NCBI GenBank assembly: GCA_949126835.1
Contig: OX421492.1
Span: 40,596,498-40,660,497, forward strand
Source: Anisus vortex
Taxonomy: Eukaryota; Mollusca; Gastropoda; Planorbidae
Direction of reading: 5' to 3'
DNA: 64,000 bases
Shown: in pieces, positions 1-12,731 of the stretch
Layout of the letters: every line of letters begins with the position of its first letter
Numbering within the stretch: the stretch's first letter is position 1
Position numbers and translations under genes: made by a program
The notes under the pieces: generated by a model
Seen by the model: the letters and a program-made list of their open reading frames with translations, nothing else
Databases searched by the model: none
What the model was told of the DNA's origin: nothing

Positions 1-1768
1 CATTAAGAAATAAGCTGAATTTTTTATGACGTAAAAAGCTGATTTTCTTTCCGTCTTAATCATAACTGGCGTTATTGTAAATGTTTGTAGGCCTTAATGT
101 ATTTAGCCTTAAGAATTATGCTATCAATAAGCTGATCTGAACAGTAAGTCTATGTGCACACAATTCAAATAAAAAAAAAATCTGGCCATATAAACATTCA
201 GCTTTTATGAATGAATAAAGACAACCCCGTAGGCCCAATTTACATTCGCTAGATTTGTTTCGCATTTAACTCTTGATTCATAATTCAATGCAGCCAAATG
301 TTGGTATTGTAAAGAATTCAATCTTATATCTAATCAATTATTTACACTTAATGAAATTATGAGTAAACAAGAACGAATGAGATACAATGTAGTCATTTAA
401 AATTTTAAATGATAGAGAGGCTTGTGGTGTCTTCATTTCTTTAGCTTTTGTTTCCTTTATTAAATCTACCCTACTTCATGCCAACTTACAGTGTTATGAA
501 ATAATATAATACAAACATCTACTTGAAATGAGATTTCAAACAAGATATAGAATTGTTGTTTGTGTTGCTGTTTTTTTGAAGATGGATGTTTCTTTGAAAT
601 GTAAAAACAAAACAACAACGTATGTGAATATTTCATACAATCTCCTGGGAATCGCCAGGTCAGACTACACGGGGAGGAAATGTAACCTTTATATTCTATC
701 AGTTGAACAAAAACAAAATACGAAAAATAAATTTTATCTTGACCAGAGGTAAGCTGAAAAAAAAGACGCCATTACTCCCCCCTCCGCCAAACTCCCAGCC
801 CACCTTTTTTTCATAATATTTTCAAGATTTTAGTAACGTCCACGTGGTGCACACGTCGCAATGGGAGATACTCTAGTATAGTTCTGCTTGATTTTATTTC
901 TTCTTAACGACAAAGTCTATGATTTTTTCAGACTATAAAATAAAATGGCTTTGTTTAGATGATGACTGTCTTGCAATGGGAAAACTTCAAGTAACCTAAG
1001 GTTTTTTGCGCATTTAAAATCCAACATATTTTCCTATTAATTATATTAAATGTTAAAAAATTCCTATTGAAGCTGATTAGGGCAGTTCTTGTTTTAAAAT
1101 AGATTTGTAGTTTCACTGTATATGATCATATAAAATCTCTTCGACTCGGGCTAAGGTCAATGAATTTTTTTTTCTAATTTTAGAAGAAAGAAAATTTATT
1201 TTTTCAACTTCGTCTGATTAGCTCTTCTCACAGTGTGTCTGTCACACAGCAGACGGCACACAGAATGAGCAGGCATATCTGATGGATTGATTTCCGGTCT
1301 CCGTACAGTTTTACACATTTCTGACAGAAAGAAAAAAATAATATTTCAGAATTTGTTTTTGATATTAATTCAATTTTCTGCATTGCTTTTTCTGCTTCTT
1401 GTTTTTTTTAAAATATTCTTTTTCATTAAGGCATTTAAAAAGTATTTCTCTCTTTTCTATATCAAATGTTTCTCCCCACGATAGTGTTAGGGGGTTAACG
1501 TTCCTTTTGACATGTCGTTTTGTTGTGGAGTTTGTTTCCATTTTAAGACAAGTAAACTTCCTTGTCCCTTTTCAAAGTCAACTCTAACATTCCACAATGC
1601 TCGTTGTCAGACATTGAAATTTAATTTTTAAAATGTGAAGGTTTTTGTATTTAATTAACAAAACAGACATTTTATTTTACAGCTTGCATCACATTGGATC
1701 AAATGGTAAATAAAAGATGTATGTATTTTTAAAAAAAACAACAACATTTTCTTTGTCAGAGAAATAGT
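1..1768. other. Gene-free AT-rich DNA
   Basis: I see no coding region, RNA gene or repeat array here. The short open frames are AT-rich and low in complexity, with no recognisable domain. A few homopolymer runs are present. Confidence 0.6.
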
Positions 1769-2128
1769 ATCTTGTGTGCTATAGAGTTGTTGTTAACAGC
1801 ATGTTGAATTCAATGCTTTAATCTTGTGTGCTATAGAGTTGTTGTTAACAGCATGTTGAATTCAATGCTTTAATCTTGTGTGCTATAGAGTTGTTGTTAA
1901 CAGCATGTTGAATTCAATGCTTTAATCTTGTGTGCTATAGAGTTGTTGTTAACAGCATGTTGAATTCAATGCTTTAATCTTGTGTGCTATAGAGTTGTTG
2001 TTAACAGCATGTTGAATTCAATGCTTTAATCTTGTGTGCTATAGAGTTGTTGTTAACAGCATGTTGAATTCAATGCTTTAATCTTGTGTGCTATAGAGTT
2101 GTTGTTAACAGCATGTTGAATTCAATGC
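1769..2128. repeat. 52-bp minisatellite, about 7 copies
   Basis: A 52-bp unit beginning atcttgtgtgctatagag recurs at 1769, 1821, 1873, 1925, 1977, 2029 and 2081. Copies are almost identical, which points to recent expansion or homogenisation. The last copy ends near 2128, where the sequence becomes unique. Confidence 0.95.
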
Positions 2129-2232
2129 AGAGACGAAAATTCGCCTCTCAAATAACTGCTAACGAAATGATTTCAAAAATAACTAAAACTAAACAGAGCC
2201 TGGACTTTAGATTCCAGTACTGGGCTTCTGCT

Positions 2233-3321
2233 GATGTGTGTATGTATGTGTGTGTATGTATGTATGTGTATTTATGTGTGTCTATGTATGTGTGTCTATG
2301 TATGTGTGTCTATGTATGTGTGTCTATGTATGTGTGTCTATGTATGTGTGTCTATGTATGTGTGTTTATGTATGTGTGTCTATGTATGTGTGTCTATGTA
2401 TGTGTGTCTATGTATGTGTGTCTATGTATGTGTGTCTATGTATGTGTGTTTATGTATATGTGTGTATGTATGTGTGTCTATGTATGTGTGTGTATGTATG
2501 TATGTGTATATATGTGTGTCTATGTATGTGTGTGTATGTATGTGTGTGTATGTATGGGTGTGTATTTATGTGTGTCTATGTATGTGTGTGTATTTATGTG
2601 TGTGTATGTATGTGTGTGTATGTATGTGTGTGTAAGTATGTGTGTCTGTGTATGTGTGTATGTATGTGTATGTATGTATGTGTGTGTATGTATGTGTGTG
2701 TATGTATGTGTGTCTATGTATGTGTGTATGTATGTGTATGTATGTGTGTCTATGTATGTGTGTGTATGTATGTGTGTGTATGTATGTGTGTGTATGTATG
2801 TGTGTCTATGTATGTGTGTGTATTTATGTGTGTGTATGTATGTGTGTGTATGTATGTGTGTGTAAGTATGTGTGTATGTATGTGTGTGTATGTGTGTAAG
2901 TATGTATGTGTGTGCATGTATGTGTATCTATATGTGTATCTATGTATGTGTGTGTATGTATGTGTGTGTATGTATGTGTGTGTATGTATGTGTATCTATG
3001 TAAGAGTGTGTATGTATGTGTGTATGTATGTGTATCTATGTATGTGTGTGTATGTATGTGTGTCTATGTATGTGTGTGTATGTATGTGTGTGTATGTATG
3101 TGTGTCTATGTATATGTGTGTATGTATGTATGTGTATGTATGTGTGTCTATGTATGTGTGTCTATGTATGTGTATGTAAGTGTGTGTATGTATGTGTGTC
3201 TATGTATGTGTGTCTTGTATGTGTGTGTATGTATGTATGTGTATGTATGTGTGTATGTATGTGTGTGTATGTATGTGTGTGTATGTATGTGTGTCTATGT
3301 ATGTGTGTTTATGTATGTATG
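2233..3321. repeat. TG/TATG-rich array (12-bp unit and variants)
   Basis: About 1.1 kb of a degenerate array built on a 12-bp unit, tgtgtctatgta, with variants tgtgtgtatgta and tgtgtttatgta. The left half is dominated by the tctatg form and the right half by the tgtatg form. It lacks stop codons in several frames, so it gives long Cys/Val/Tyr/Met-only open frames that are artefacts of the repeat. Alternating purine-pyrimidine sequence of this kind can adopt left-handed DNA. Confidence 0.95.
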
Positions 3322-5344
3322 TTAGGTGGGTTTGGATATTGATGTGTCAAAGCTCTATGCCTTGCAACAGTGAAAGAGTTTAAATTAGATGTTAGTGTCT
3401 TCAATTGAATTCGTCCCCTCCAGTCGGACTGCATCGTGTCATCTCGATTTAGAGCTCATTGCGGGACAGACCAGGGTCCCAGAGCTGAGAATATTATATC
3501 TGGAACACTCAACGACGCAACACTCTCCGTAATCTTCGCCTCCCTCCCCTCCCTCCTCAGCGCCTTGATTCAAGTCCCTATACCAGACTGAAAGCTGCGA
3601 GACGAAATTTGCTCAACTTTATTTGAAGTTTACTTTTATTGATGTATGGGAGACATTCAGGGAGAGCAAGAGAGAGGGTCTGAGAGAGAGAGGGAGCGAA
3701 AAAGATAGAGAGAGATAAAAAGTGAGAGAGAAAGGGAAAAGAAAGAGAAAAAAAACAACATGTCAATTCCTGGAATATTTCACCCTTTCTTTCTATTCTA
3801 ACTGACTGATATAAGAGGGAACAGGACTAAGTAGGGGGGGGGGGCATATTTGGCATATTTTTTTCAAAAATAGAGTTGTTTAGTTTTTGTTAAAAATAAC
3901 TTGTTAAACCTAATTGTAACAAAAATGCATTATTATAATTGAAAAAAAAAAACGATTTTATACTGAAATATTAAGTTTGAAATATGTGTGTCGACTCAAT
4001 TTCTTTGTCGATTTTTTTCCTTTAAAGGCGTTTTCTCAATATGTGTTTTTTTTGTTGTAAATGTGCTATGATATTTGTAAAATAATGAGAAGCATTAAAG
4101 ATAGCATGTTGAAATTTGGTATGTAGCTTTATATATTATATCTAGAGGTACTAGACTGGTTTTTAAGATGAATGTATAATTAGTTTTGCTGTAAAATGTA
4201 TTAAAAGAAAAATTTTAAAATAAATTTTATACAAAATTCCAATACTAAAATTAAATAATTCATTAAAAAATATATATTTTAAAATATTCAATTAAAATTG
4301 TGTCTAGTAACATTGTGTCTAGTACCTAAAATGATAATAGTACTACATAAAAACACTATGGAAACCAAAAGATCTATAATACTTTTTAAAATGTTATAAC
4401 TTTTGTAATGTTTATTTATTTTCAAAATGGCGGCCGTAACCATGGCAACCATGTTTTTGTCATAAAAATTACTTCTGTTTTTATCAAGTCCACTCAAGAT
4501 ATATATGTATATGCTATTAAAAATTATTTTGGTCCAATAAAAACTGAATTAAAATTTTCAGTCCTGTTTAATAATTTAACTAATAAGATAGTGCTGCAAA
4601 TTTAGAAATTGTTCTTGTTATTTGAAATAAAAATTGGACATTTTGTCTATGTTGAATGGAAAAAGAAAATGGAAATGTTGGTGTTGAATCCACATTGGCA
4701 GTAGAAAATAGACATATTGTCTATGCTACTAAGGCGCAATTGTCTAAAAAAAAAGATTCATGAGGAATATATCCCGCATCTCTGCTTCCTGTAAGTAACA
4801 TAAACAAAACTCGATATGACTTCTTACGCCTGTAAAGTATGTTATTTGCTTGATGATAAACTTTTATCTATACAAACAGATACATCACAATATCAATGTA
4901 GACTATTCAATGGTACACACTTTTCAGTAGATTTAAAGATTTACGTATTTTCACCCAAGAGCCATTTAAAATGTTTAGAAACATGGTATTCATTTGATGT
5001 ATGTAATGCAAGTCTCGTTAGATTTATCAAGACACAATACATGTAGACGCTAAGTGAATAAAAACAACAACTGCTGGCTACTTGTAACATTCTGTTAAAT
5101 TTTAAAAAGAAGTTCAGTTTAAGTAAGCATTAGTTTAAACACTAACTACTCACAGCTTTCAATGAACCAATGAACACATTAAACACAGTGAACGCATTGA
5201 ACACTGGGATACAGACTTTTCATTCAAATGTTATGCATCAACTGATTTGATTTCTTTAGCGAGGTAAAGCAAAATTAGTCTTGAAGTATTGAAGGTGTAA
5301 AAAAAAATAATGAAGTGGTTCTTGGGTTGACGTATAAATTAACA
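3322..5344. other. Gene-free stretch with a GA-rich tract
   Basis: No gene is recognisable. Positions 3650-3760 are a purine-rich (GA) tract and 3834-3844 a poly-G run. The block at 3410-3600 is richer in GC than its surroundings but shows no recognisable product. Confidence 0.55.
4427..4449 (+). promoter_or_regulatory. Candidate YY1-like plus RFX X-box motif pair
   Basis: ATGGCGGCC (4427-4435), close to the YY1 core, is followed immediately by GTAACCATGGCAAC (4436-4449). The second motif matches the two half-sites of an RFX X-box (GTNACC / GGNAAC, 2-bp spacer). No gene follows within reach that I can identify, so this could be a chance match, a distal element, or a promoter relic inside a repeat. 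Confidence 0.25.
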
Positions 5345-5348
5345 TTAA

Positions 5349-5798
5349 AGACCAAGTGAAGAGCTTTTTATCAAAATTGAGTTAACATTTGATTTTGATA
5401 GTAAATAGTGTATTCAGTATCTGAATGTTAAAAAAAACATTTATACAAAATATCAAAGATACATTTTAAGTAATTAGTTCAATATTTGCACTTAAATGTG
5501 TGTGTTTTTCGGATGATTACTCCAAATCACGTAGCCATTTGAGAGGTTTTTATTTCCGGCAATATAGGAAAGTGACGTAACATAAAGGATTCCGACTAGG
5601 AAAAATGAATATTGTCACGTGTTTTGAATCTATTGCCACATGTTTTGAATCTTTTCCCGGTTCTTATTTTTAACAAAATGGTTAAATTTAGATTTATAGC
5701 GTCTATTTTTATTTATTTATTTCCCTTGTGATACGTCACTGCCGTATGAGGCCATTCCAAATCTCGTTCCTTTGAGAAAAACCTCTTCACTTGGTCTT
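5349..5798. mobile_element. TTAA-flanked MITE, 450 bp
   Basis: The ends are inverted repeats: AGACCAAGTGAAGAG at 5349-5363 and its reverse complement at 5784-5798, with weaker similarity extending to about 30 bp. Both ends are flanked by TTAA (5345-5348 and 5799-5802), the target duplication typical of piggyBac-type elements. There is no transposase frame, so it is non-autonomous. The superfamily is inferred from the TTAA only; the termini do not start with the usual CCC. Confidence 0.7.
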
Positions 5799-5969
5799 TA
5801 ACTGTGAATGAAAGTACTTCCATTAAATATAATTGTCATTTAGAAACAAGATTGCATTTATCCGGAAGGAAAAGAAACTTCTTTAGAATTGTATCACCAA
5901 ATTTAAGGCTTTCTAAATGAGTGTCTCCAAATTGTCAAAATCCAAAAGCTTTCCACGATAACTGATAAG

Positions 5970-6195
5970 ACTTGTGTGTATGAGAGTGTGAGTGTACGTG
6001 TGTGTATAAGTATGTTTGAATGTGTATTCATTTGTGTGAATGTATGTGTGTGAAAGTGTGTGTAAGAGTGTGTGAGTAAGTGTGTGTGTGTAAGTGAGTG
6101 TGGTAGATAGTGTGTGATTGTGTGTGTCAGTTTATCACTTGAGTATATCTGTGTGTGTCTGAATGTGGGTGAGTTGTGTGTTAGTGTGTGTTTTT
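5970..6195. repeat. Degenerate TG-rich simple repeat
   Basis: About 225 bp of imperfect (TG)n with gtgtgtaagtg-like and gtgtgaatg-like variants. It is less regular than the 2.2-3.3 kb array and shows no fixed unit. Confidence 0.8.
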
Positions 6196-6629
6196 AAATA
6201 AAAAGTTATTCTCTAAGAAAGAAACAGTCGACTATTTGAAGTTATTATATCTATATCTAAATTTTCTGCTTTAACCGGTATGTTAATCTTAAAAAAGAAA
6301 AGTAACTACACCCAATGAGTGCATAAAGTCACAGAACTTGAGGCGTGATAAAATTATTGCACAAGTTAGATAACTCAATATTATAACTAGGAGAGTGCTC
6401 TTTTCGTTTCTTTCAATAGAGTGAAGTGAAAATTATAGATTAGTTTTCTGTTCTATTTCGATTTTTCTTTTCATTTGAACTTTTTATTGACTTTAAGTTC
6501 AACTCAAATAAACATCGATTTTCTCTTTACAGTTCTTTTACTTGAATCAAATCAGCTTTTGAAATCTTAATTTAATCTTGACAATAAATAAACTGGTTTG
6601 ATGCTCGTCGTTGGTGCCTTTTCAAATTG

Positions 6630-7070
6630 AACATAGAGGCAATGATGGTCAAGTCATACATTGAGGCAATGATTGTCAAGTCATACATTGAGGCAATGAT
6701 GGTCAAGTCATACATTGAGGCAATGATTGTCAAGTCAAACATTGAGGCAATGATGGTCAAGTCATACATTGAGGCAATGATTGTCAAGTCATACATTGAG
6801 GCAATGATTGTCAAGTCATACATTGAGACAATGATTGTCAAGTCATACATTGAGGCAATGATTGTCAAGTCATACATTAAGGCAATGAATGTCAAGTCAT
6901 ACATTGAGGCAATGATGGTCAAGTCATACATTGAGGCAATGATTGTCAAGTCATACATTGAGGCAATGATTGTCAAGTCATACATCGATGGCAATGATTG
7001 TCAAGTCATACATTGAAACAATGATTGTCAAGTCATACATTGAGGCAATGATTGTTTAGTCATACCTTGA
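6630..7070. repeat. 27-bp minisatellite, about 16 copies
   Basis: The unit contains ggcaatgatggtcaagtc or the variant caatgattgtcaagtc followed by atacattga. Unit length is 27 bp (9 codons), so both strands stay open over 130-140 codons; these frames are not genes. One unit near 6983 has an extra base (tacatcgatgg) that would shift any such frame, which argues against translation. Confidence 0.95.
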
Positions 7071-7239
7071 GCTTCTCTCACTTTTGATTGACACACACAT
7101 ATACATTCTTACTTCTATTTTAACGAAAACATGCTTCAACTATTTGTCCCATAGTCTATTGCCAAACTTAAATGGTTTTAATATTGAAAAAAAGTTTTAT
7201 ATAATTAATTTGTCTAGCTATTATATTATTTATGTAGTC

Positions 7240-7613
7240 CAAAGACTATAATAAGATGGACCGCTTGCTTTAATATTTCTGCTATTTGATGACTCAAAAA
7301 ACTTCATTTCGGAATTTCCGATCGCAATTAGTAATTCACTAAGATTTTCTCAATAGAAAATTAAGTTTAAAATCGAAAGTAGAATACAGCGGAAGTCTTT
7401 TTTGGGCAGTTTAGGAGTAATGAAAGACCGTGTGCGCACGGAAAACACAACAAACTTTCAGCTCTAAAAATAGATCAAGCGGTCCATCTCATTATTGTTT
7501 TTGATGTGCGCCGGAAAACTTGAGGACGTATTGAAGGCCGTGCATGCGCAAACTAACTATTCAGCTATAAAAAAAGGCATATAGCAAACGGTCCATCTTA
7601 TTATATAGTCTTT
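7240..7613. mobile_element. Inverted-repeat (MITE-like) element, about 375 bp
   Basis: The left end caaagactataataagatgg (7240-7260) and the right end (7588-7613) are inverted copies; the right one carries an extra TA. The motif continues as accg(c/t)ttgc on both sides. An additional internal copy of the right-end motif (agcggtccatctcatta) sits near 7478. The 7425-7500 and 7535-7610 segments are diverged direct duplicates of each other. No transposase frame and no clear target duplication are visible, so the superfamily is unknown. Confidence 0.6.
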
Positions 7614-8259
7614 GTATAGATCAACAAGAAAGTGTGCACAAGGAAGAAGAAAGTATACATAGGATGCGTAAAGATCTAAAAATAATACGGCTTAGTGGAG
7701 GGGTTAAGTTTTTGTAGGCTGTGGCGTAATTAGGGACAAAAGCACAGGGGAGTGTATAAGTGTATAGATGGCGCTTATCTAAAATGGTTGTTTTCATGTA
7801 TTTGATGGTTGTCACTTCGAATGTTAAAATGCGGTATATTCTAAATAAAGTTGGAGACCTGTTACGGTGTTCTAATAAGCACAAGCTTGGACGCTTAGCC
7901 CAATTATGTTACCTGGTGGTTATATAAAGCATCCCTTAACGATACGTTATTTTGAGTCTAATTCACATTGTTGGTTACAGGCTACAAGTGCATGATTTTT
8001 GGATAATATCCACGTGGCATAAGGGGTTATGCTGCCAACTGGTACAAGTGCCTTGACGTGGCTTGGCAGCTAGCGTACACTGGCGACCTCCAGAGCTATA
8101 GCAGCGGGAGTTTAAACTCCTGGCAGGTTTAACCAAGCTGGAAGGATCTGCCCGGTAGGGGTCAGACATAAGAAAAAACATAACTTGCTACAGATACACC
8201 AAACACAGAAAAAACAGAAGACTTTGATATGGGAAAGAAAAAAAACTTCAAGAAATTAT
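7614..8259. other. No gene seen; possible 5' region of a non-LTR element
   Basis: The first half is featureless. From about 7990 to 8210 a GC-richer stretch precedes the RTE-like endonuclease fragment and may be its 5' untranslated region. That link is inference from adjacency only. Confidence 0.35.
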
Positions 8260-8440
8260 CTGACGTTTAGTGGTAAAAGCCGAAAGCCACAAAGCCGACC
8301 ACCTATATTTTAACCAGGAATTCTAGAATTGGAACATGGAATGTCAGGACCATGTATGAAACTGACAGAGCCCCCTGCAAGTAGCAGCTAAAATGAAAAG
8401 AAACAATATTTACACAATTATAGACATGGCGAAAGTCGTG
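8260..8440 (+). mobile_element. N-terminal endonuclease relic of an RTE-like retrotransposon
   Basis: From 8325 the frame reads RIGTWNVRTMYETDRA and reaches a stop at 8382-8384. The TWNVRTM motif is the conserved N-terminal start of the AP-endonuclease domain in RTE-like non-LTR elements. The next frame continues weakly (KRNNIYTIIDMAK) before similarity disappears near 8430. It is a short, dead 5' fragment. It could belong to the same original insertion as the C-terminal piece at 9282-9428, with the middle lost. Confidence 0.5.
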
Positions 8441-9281
8441 GAGTAGAAAGGTCACTGACAAATGTTTTATGGTTTTAATTGCGCGGCGAATCGGAAAATG
8501 GTAACGATTTAAATGCTTTAAGACGGGAATTTCCGAAACGCTGATACTAAATAAAAGTCGTCTTAGCTATGACGTCATAAGAGTTGTATTGAACGCGATC
8601 GCGCTAGATGGGGAATCCATTGACATGTGTTTTTTTTTTCAGTTAGCCCAATTTAAAAGCTATTTTTAGAAATGGTCAGTGGTTTTTCCAAAAATTGAGG
8701 GTCAAGCAGAGGTTCAAATGAAATGAGATTGATCTAAAACGCATTTTCTCACCAGAATACATTAATAGGACAATTTTCGCGAAAATCTTTGGGCCCGTTT
8801 TCGAGAACGCTGACACAAACACACAAACCCACAAACAAATATACCCACAATTTTTTCTCGTTTAACATTATTAGATAGATAGATAGATATATAGATATAG
8901 AGAGAGTGAGAGATTATCGGATTAGATGTCCTGCTAATAATTTTATAGCAATCTGATTTGAGGAAGTAATAACTATTTATCTTTTGTACAGGTATAATAA
9001 GCACATCTGCCGGAAAAGTGTTGAAATCATGCAATATAAACATCATGTTAACCCATTTTATAACAGTCGCAAAAGAAATAAAGAATAATATCTCGGGCGT
9101 TCTGGCGTGTTCATAATACCCAAAATGTGTCTTGGGTTAAAAATCCACAAAGGGTTAATAAATGCCATTAAATTAATATCTTCTATCATCTCTTTATGAA
9201 AATTGACACAAAAGCTATTGTACATGCAATTTCATTGAATACATATTTGTGAAAACAAAAAAAAAGTATATATGTGTATCC
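8441..9281. other. Gene-free stretch
   Basis: No gene is seen. A short (GATA)n-like microsatellite lies at 8872-8898. The sequence separates the two RTE-like fragments and could be later insertion or replacement. Confidence 0.5.
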
Positions 9282-9428
9282 CAACGTTGGGAAGATAATA
9301 TCAGGGAATGGACAGGTACAAAACTGTGCGAGGCAATGAGGACGGCTGAGAGATGGGAGGATTGGAGGAGGCTGGTTTACATGTCATCTGTGGCGCCCCA
9401 ACGGTCTAACAGACTACGGGATATGTAG
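9282..9428 (+). pseudogene. C-terminal fragment of an RTE-like reverse transcriptase ORF
   Basis: A 48-codon open stretch ending in TAG at 9426-9428 translates to a peptide that begins QRWEDNIREWTGTKL and ends with APQRSNRLRDM. The W..NI.EWTG motif, an A...A..R..WR.L segment and a short basic tail before the stop are the usual C-terminus of RTE-type polyproteins. There is no upstream RT, so this is a truncated relic. Copies truncated at the 5' end are the normal result of target-primed reverse transcription. Confidence 0.65.
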
Positions 9429-9439
9429 GATGTAGGATA

Positions 9440-10130
9440 TGTGTATCAGTATGAAAAAAAGAATCAAATTGCCCTTGTTATAGCACGCAATGATATCAAC
9501 GAGTCTTTATCGATTACGCTGACTTACTAACATCATACTAGCTTGTCATTCGAGAATTCCATGGAGAAATGTGACAAAATGACTTTCTGGCTTTGGTGAA
9601 ATATGTGTAATAGTAATCAACCAGATCTTCTTGATCATTATGAGAACCTACGTGTATTAAAATCAAATAGATTCTAGTGACCAGTGGGTTGATTCTGACG
9701 GTGCTGATACTGGAATGTCAATTGATATTTGCAAATATTTTTGTGTTCCGCATTGTTAGCCTTATTAAGTTAAGGTGTGACATAACGCTATAGTGCAGCT
9801 GATACAAAATATGTATGTCAGTATAAAAAATGGCGTCAACTTGCCACGCAATGATATCAACGAGTCTTTATCGACTACGCTGACTTACTAACATCATACT
9901 AGCTTGTCATTCGAGAATTCCATGGAGAAATGTGACAAAATGACTTTCTGGCTTTGGTGAAATATGTGTATTAGTAATCAACCAGATCTTCTTGATCATT
10001 TTGAGAAACTACATGTATTGAATTCAAATAGATTCTAGTGACCAGTGGGTTAATCTTGACGGTGCTGATAATGGAATGTCAATTGATATTTGCAAATAAT
10101 TTTTGTGTTCCACATTGTTAACCTTGTCAA
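9440..10130. repeat. Old tandem duplication, about 361-bp spacing
   Basis: The segment around 9485-9770 recurs at 9846-10130, offset 361 bp. Long near-identical blocks such as tcgagaattccatggagaaa occur in both copies, with scattered substitutions and small indels. It is a two-copy duplication with no coding content. Its divergence makes it older than the minisatellites nearby. Confidence 0.85.
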
Positions 10131-10379
10131 GGGCAATGAGAGTACTTCAGTAGGCTCTGTCCGTAGCCGCTGCTGTAACGGCATTCATGTCGTACCGGTT
10201 TATATGAGCAGAGCAAAGGTCATCGACGATCGTTGTACGTAATGTTGTTTTAAGTCGACAATATTAATAATATCATCAACAACTTATACAAGGTTTTGAA
10301 TAAGTCTCTAAGTTAAACCTCTATAGTTTAGGGATTATTCTTTTTTTTAAAAGAAGATAGCTAGTCCTTTAATTATAAC

Positions 10380-11600
10380 AATAAAATAAGGGGAGGGGGG
10401 GGGGGGTCTGAAAGAGTTTGATAATTGGTGACATGGGGGAGGGGGGGGGACGTCAAGAAAAGTTGACGTCAACAATGTTACTTTTTATTGAAACAATTTA
10501 TAAATAAAAAAAATGGTGGTTAGTCATGCGTTTGTATGACACACACTCATCGTCCGTCAAAAGTCTAGCATTTAATGCTGGATTAAGCTTAAACTAAATC
10601 GCCAAACCTCGTGGCCTTGAGACTCTAGACCTGCTCATCTCTATTCCGATCTGAGCGAAATAAAAATAAAAAAGGTTAGATTGGGGGAGGGGGGTGCAAA
10701 GTGAGTTGGCATATAGTGCAAGTGGGGGTGATGGGGGTTGTGCAAATTGTGTGTATGTGAGGAAATATGGATGGCGTAAGAAGATTTATTCTGATATATT
10801 AGATAATGTATTTTTGCCTACTACTTTATAAGACGCAATTTTGATTAAATATTATTTTTTTCAGCATTTTAAAATTTTAATTTTTTTAATTATCTGGAAA
10901 ATATCGTACGAGGCATAAAAATAAAAAATTTTTAATAATCGATGGCGTAGCCAGGATAGCAAAGTAGGGGAGGCAAATAGTGCCGGGTAGAAGAGGTAAG
11001 GCAAATTCACATGTGCACATTATTACATATTATAATGTAAAAATTGTGCGATGTGTGTGTGGGGGGGGGGGAGGAGGGCAATAATGCAAGTGGGAATAGT
11101 GAACGTAGGGATGGCAATAGAAGGCTAATTTACAACTGAAGCACGATCTCCCCCCCCCCCCCCCCCAACTAACATTGTATGATTATTACTAGTGTAACGT
11201 AAATAATTTCATGAAAAATTTCTATAAAAAAAAAAAATAACAAGAAATATTGTTAAAATCCTCGGATTAGGGGAACCTTGTGGCCGGCCTTGTTACCCCC
11301 TCCCCATCCTCGTGGCTATACGTCTAAGAGAGCTATATAATTAATTTGAATTTTATTATTCTAATTATTCTATTTAAAACAAAATCCAGTGTATTAAATT
11401 TTGTAAGTTAATAAGGGGGAGGGGATAAACAATTGTTGATATAATTTTATTGGGAGGGGGGTCTCTAAAACGTTGACAATTGTTGACATGGGGGAGGGGG
11501 GAGGGAAAATAGCCTAAAATATTGACGTAATTAATCGACAATAACAGCAACAATAACACAAAATAACACAGACAATAATAACAACAACAATTGCTAAAAT
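10380..11600. repeat. G-rich tracts and two related G-rich modules
   Basis: Poly-G-rich runs occur at 10389-10406, 10435-10449, 10684-10697, 11059-11072 and 11444-11510, with a poly-C run at 11150-11166. Modules at 10385-10500 and 11410-11530 share the order G-run, ggggggtct, tgacatgggggagg, then tgacgt. They look like two diverged copies of one dispersed element. The G-runs are candidates for quadruplex formation on the + strand. Confidence 0.5.
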
Positions 11601-12668
11601 AAAAACAAAATAAAAAGAAGCTAATTCTATCCGAAAGAAAACACATGAAGTTATATTTAGAAAACAATATTTTTTCTTCGATGTTTTCTTTTTCTGTTTC
11701 AATGTTCTTCCATTCAGCTGTATTTGTGTGTTTAAAAAAAGCCTCTGTACAATGGATGAGTCCAAGAACACGAAATTTTCAAAATACAAACATTAAATTG
11801 GAGAAATTACTAAATCCAGATCGATTTCCGATGAAAGTAAATAAAGAGAAGGAAAGAAGGAATGAATGAAAGAATGGACACCGGAAGAACAGAAAGGAAA
11901 CAAGCGAGGAAACATTGGTAGGATAATCATTAATGTTGTTGCAGTATTTTTTCTCGTTTTTTTTTTCCTTCTGTCATTCAAATGGTGGTGATAAGCAAAG
12001 AAAGTGAGCAGATAGCGCATAATGAGGGCATTAGAGAGATATGGAGGAAGCAGGGATTGAGGAAATATCATGATAAGGCAGATGGAGGGATAGGGGAAGA
12101 AGATAAAGAGATTTAGAGAGATGGAGACAGACGGACGAGAGAGAGAGAGAGAAAGCGTGAGAGAGTGAAGTTATGTATGTGAAAGTGAGTCTGTGAGATA
12201 TGTATGTACTATACGGCTGCTATAGTGACTTGAAGGGTCAGCTGATTCTACGAAATGTCTGCAATTGGTGCAAAACACAATTTGAACTAGGCTTTAGTGT
12301 GTGTCTGTATCAGAGTGGATATGTATGTGTATGGCAAGGGGTCGAGGAGCGAGAGGGAAGGGGAGGGCGTCACGATAACAGATGGACATTTGGACTTGAG
12401 GTGAAATTGATGAAGATGAAATGTCTCATAAAGAATGGCTTGTCACGAGCCGACCATTGAATTGAAGGCAGGGTATGGAACAGAGGAGGTCGTGGGAAGC
12501 TGGACAGTAATGTATGCACTAAGCAAGGGGAAACTGTATTTAACTCTTTCTACAGACAACAGTTCTTGATGTTCTCCCTTTACTTGCCTAACACTATGAT
12601 TTTTATAACAGTTTTAATAGCCATAATATCGACTCTAATGGCTTAAGAAATTAAAATATAATCTAATA
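11601..12668. other. Gene-free stretch
   Basis: Nothing recognisable is present. A GA-rich tract occurs at 12135-12165. The short open frames show no domain. Confidence 0.5.
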
Positions 12669-12731
12669 ATAACATAGAGTCAGTCTTTTGTAAAATAAGT
12701 AGATCTAATTCAAAACCACTGATTGTAGGCA

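Noticed and set aside
2086..3342. Several Cys/Val/Tyr/Met-only frames up to 313 codons
   Set aside because: Pure translation of a TG/TATG simple repeat.
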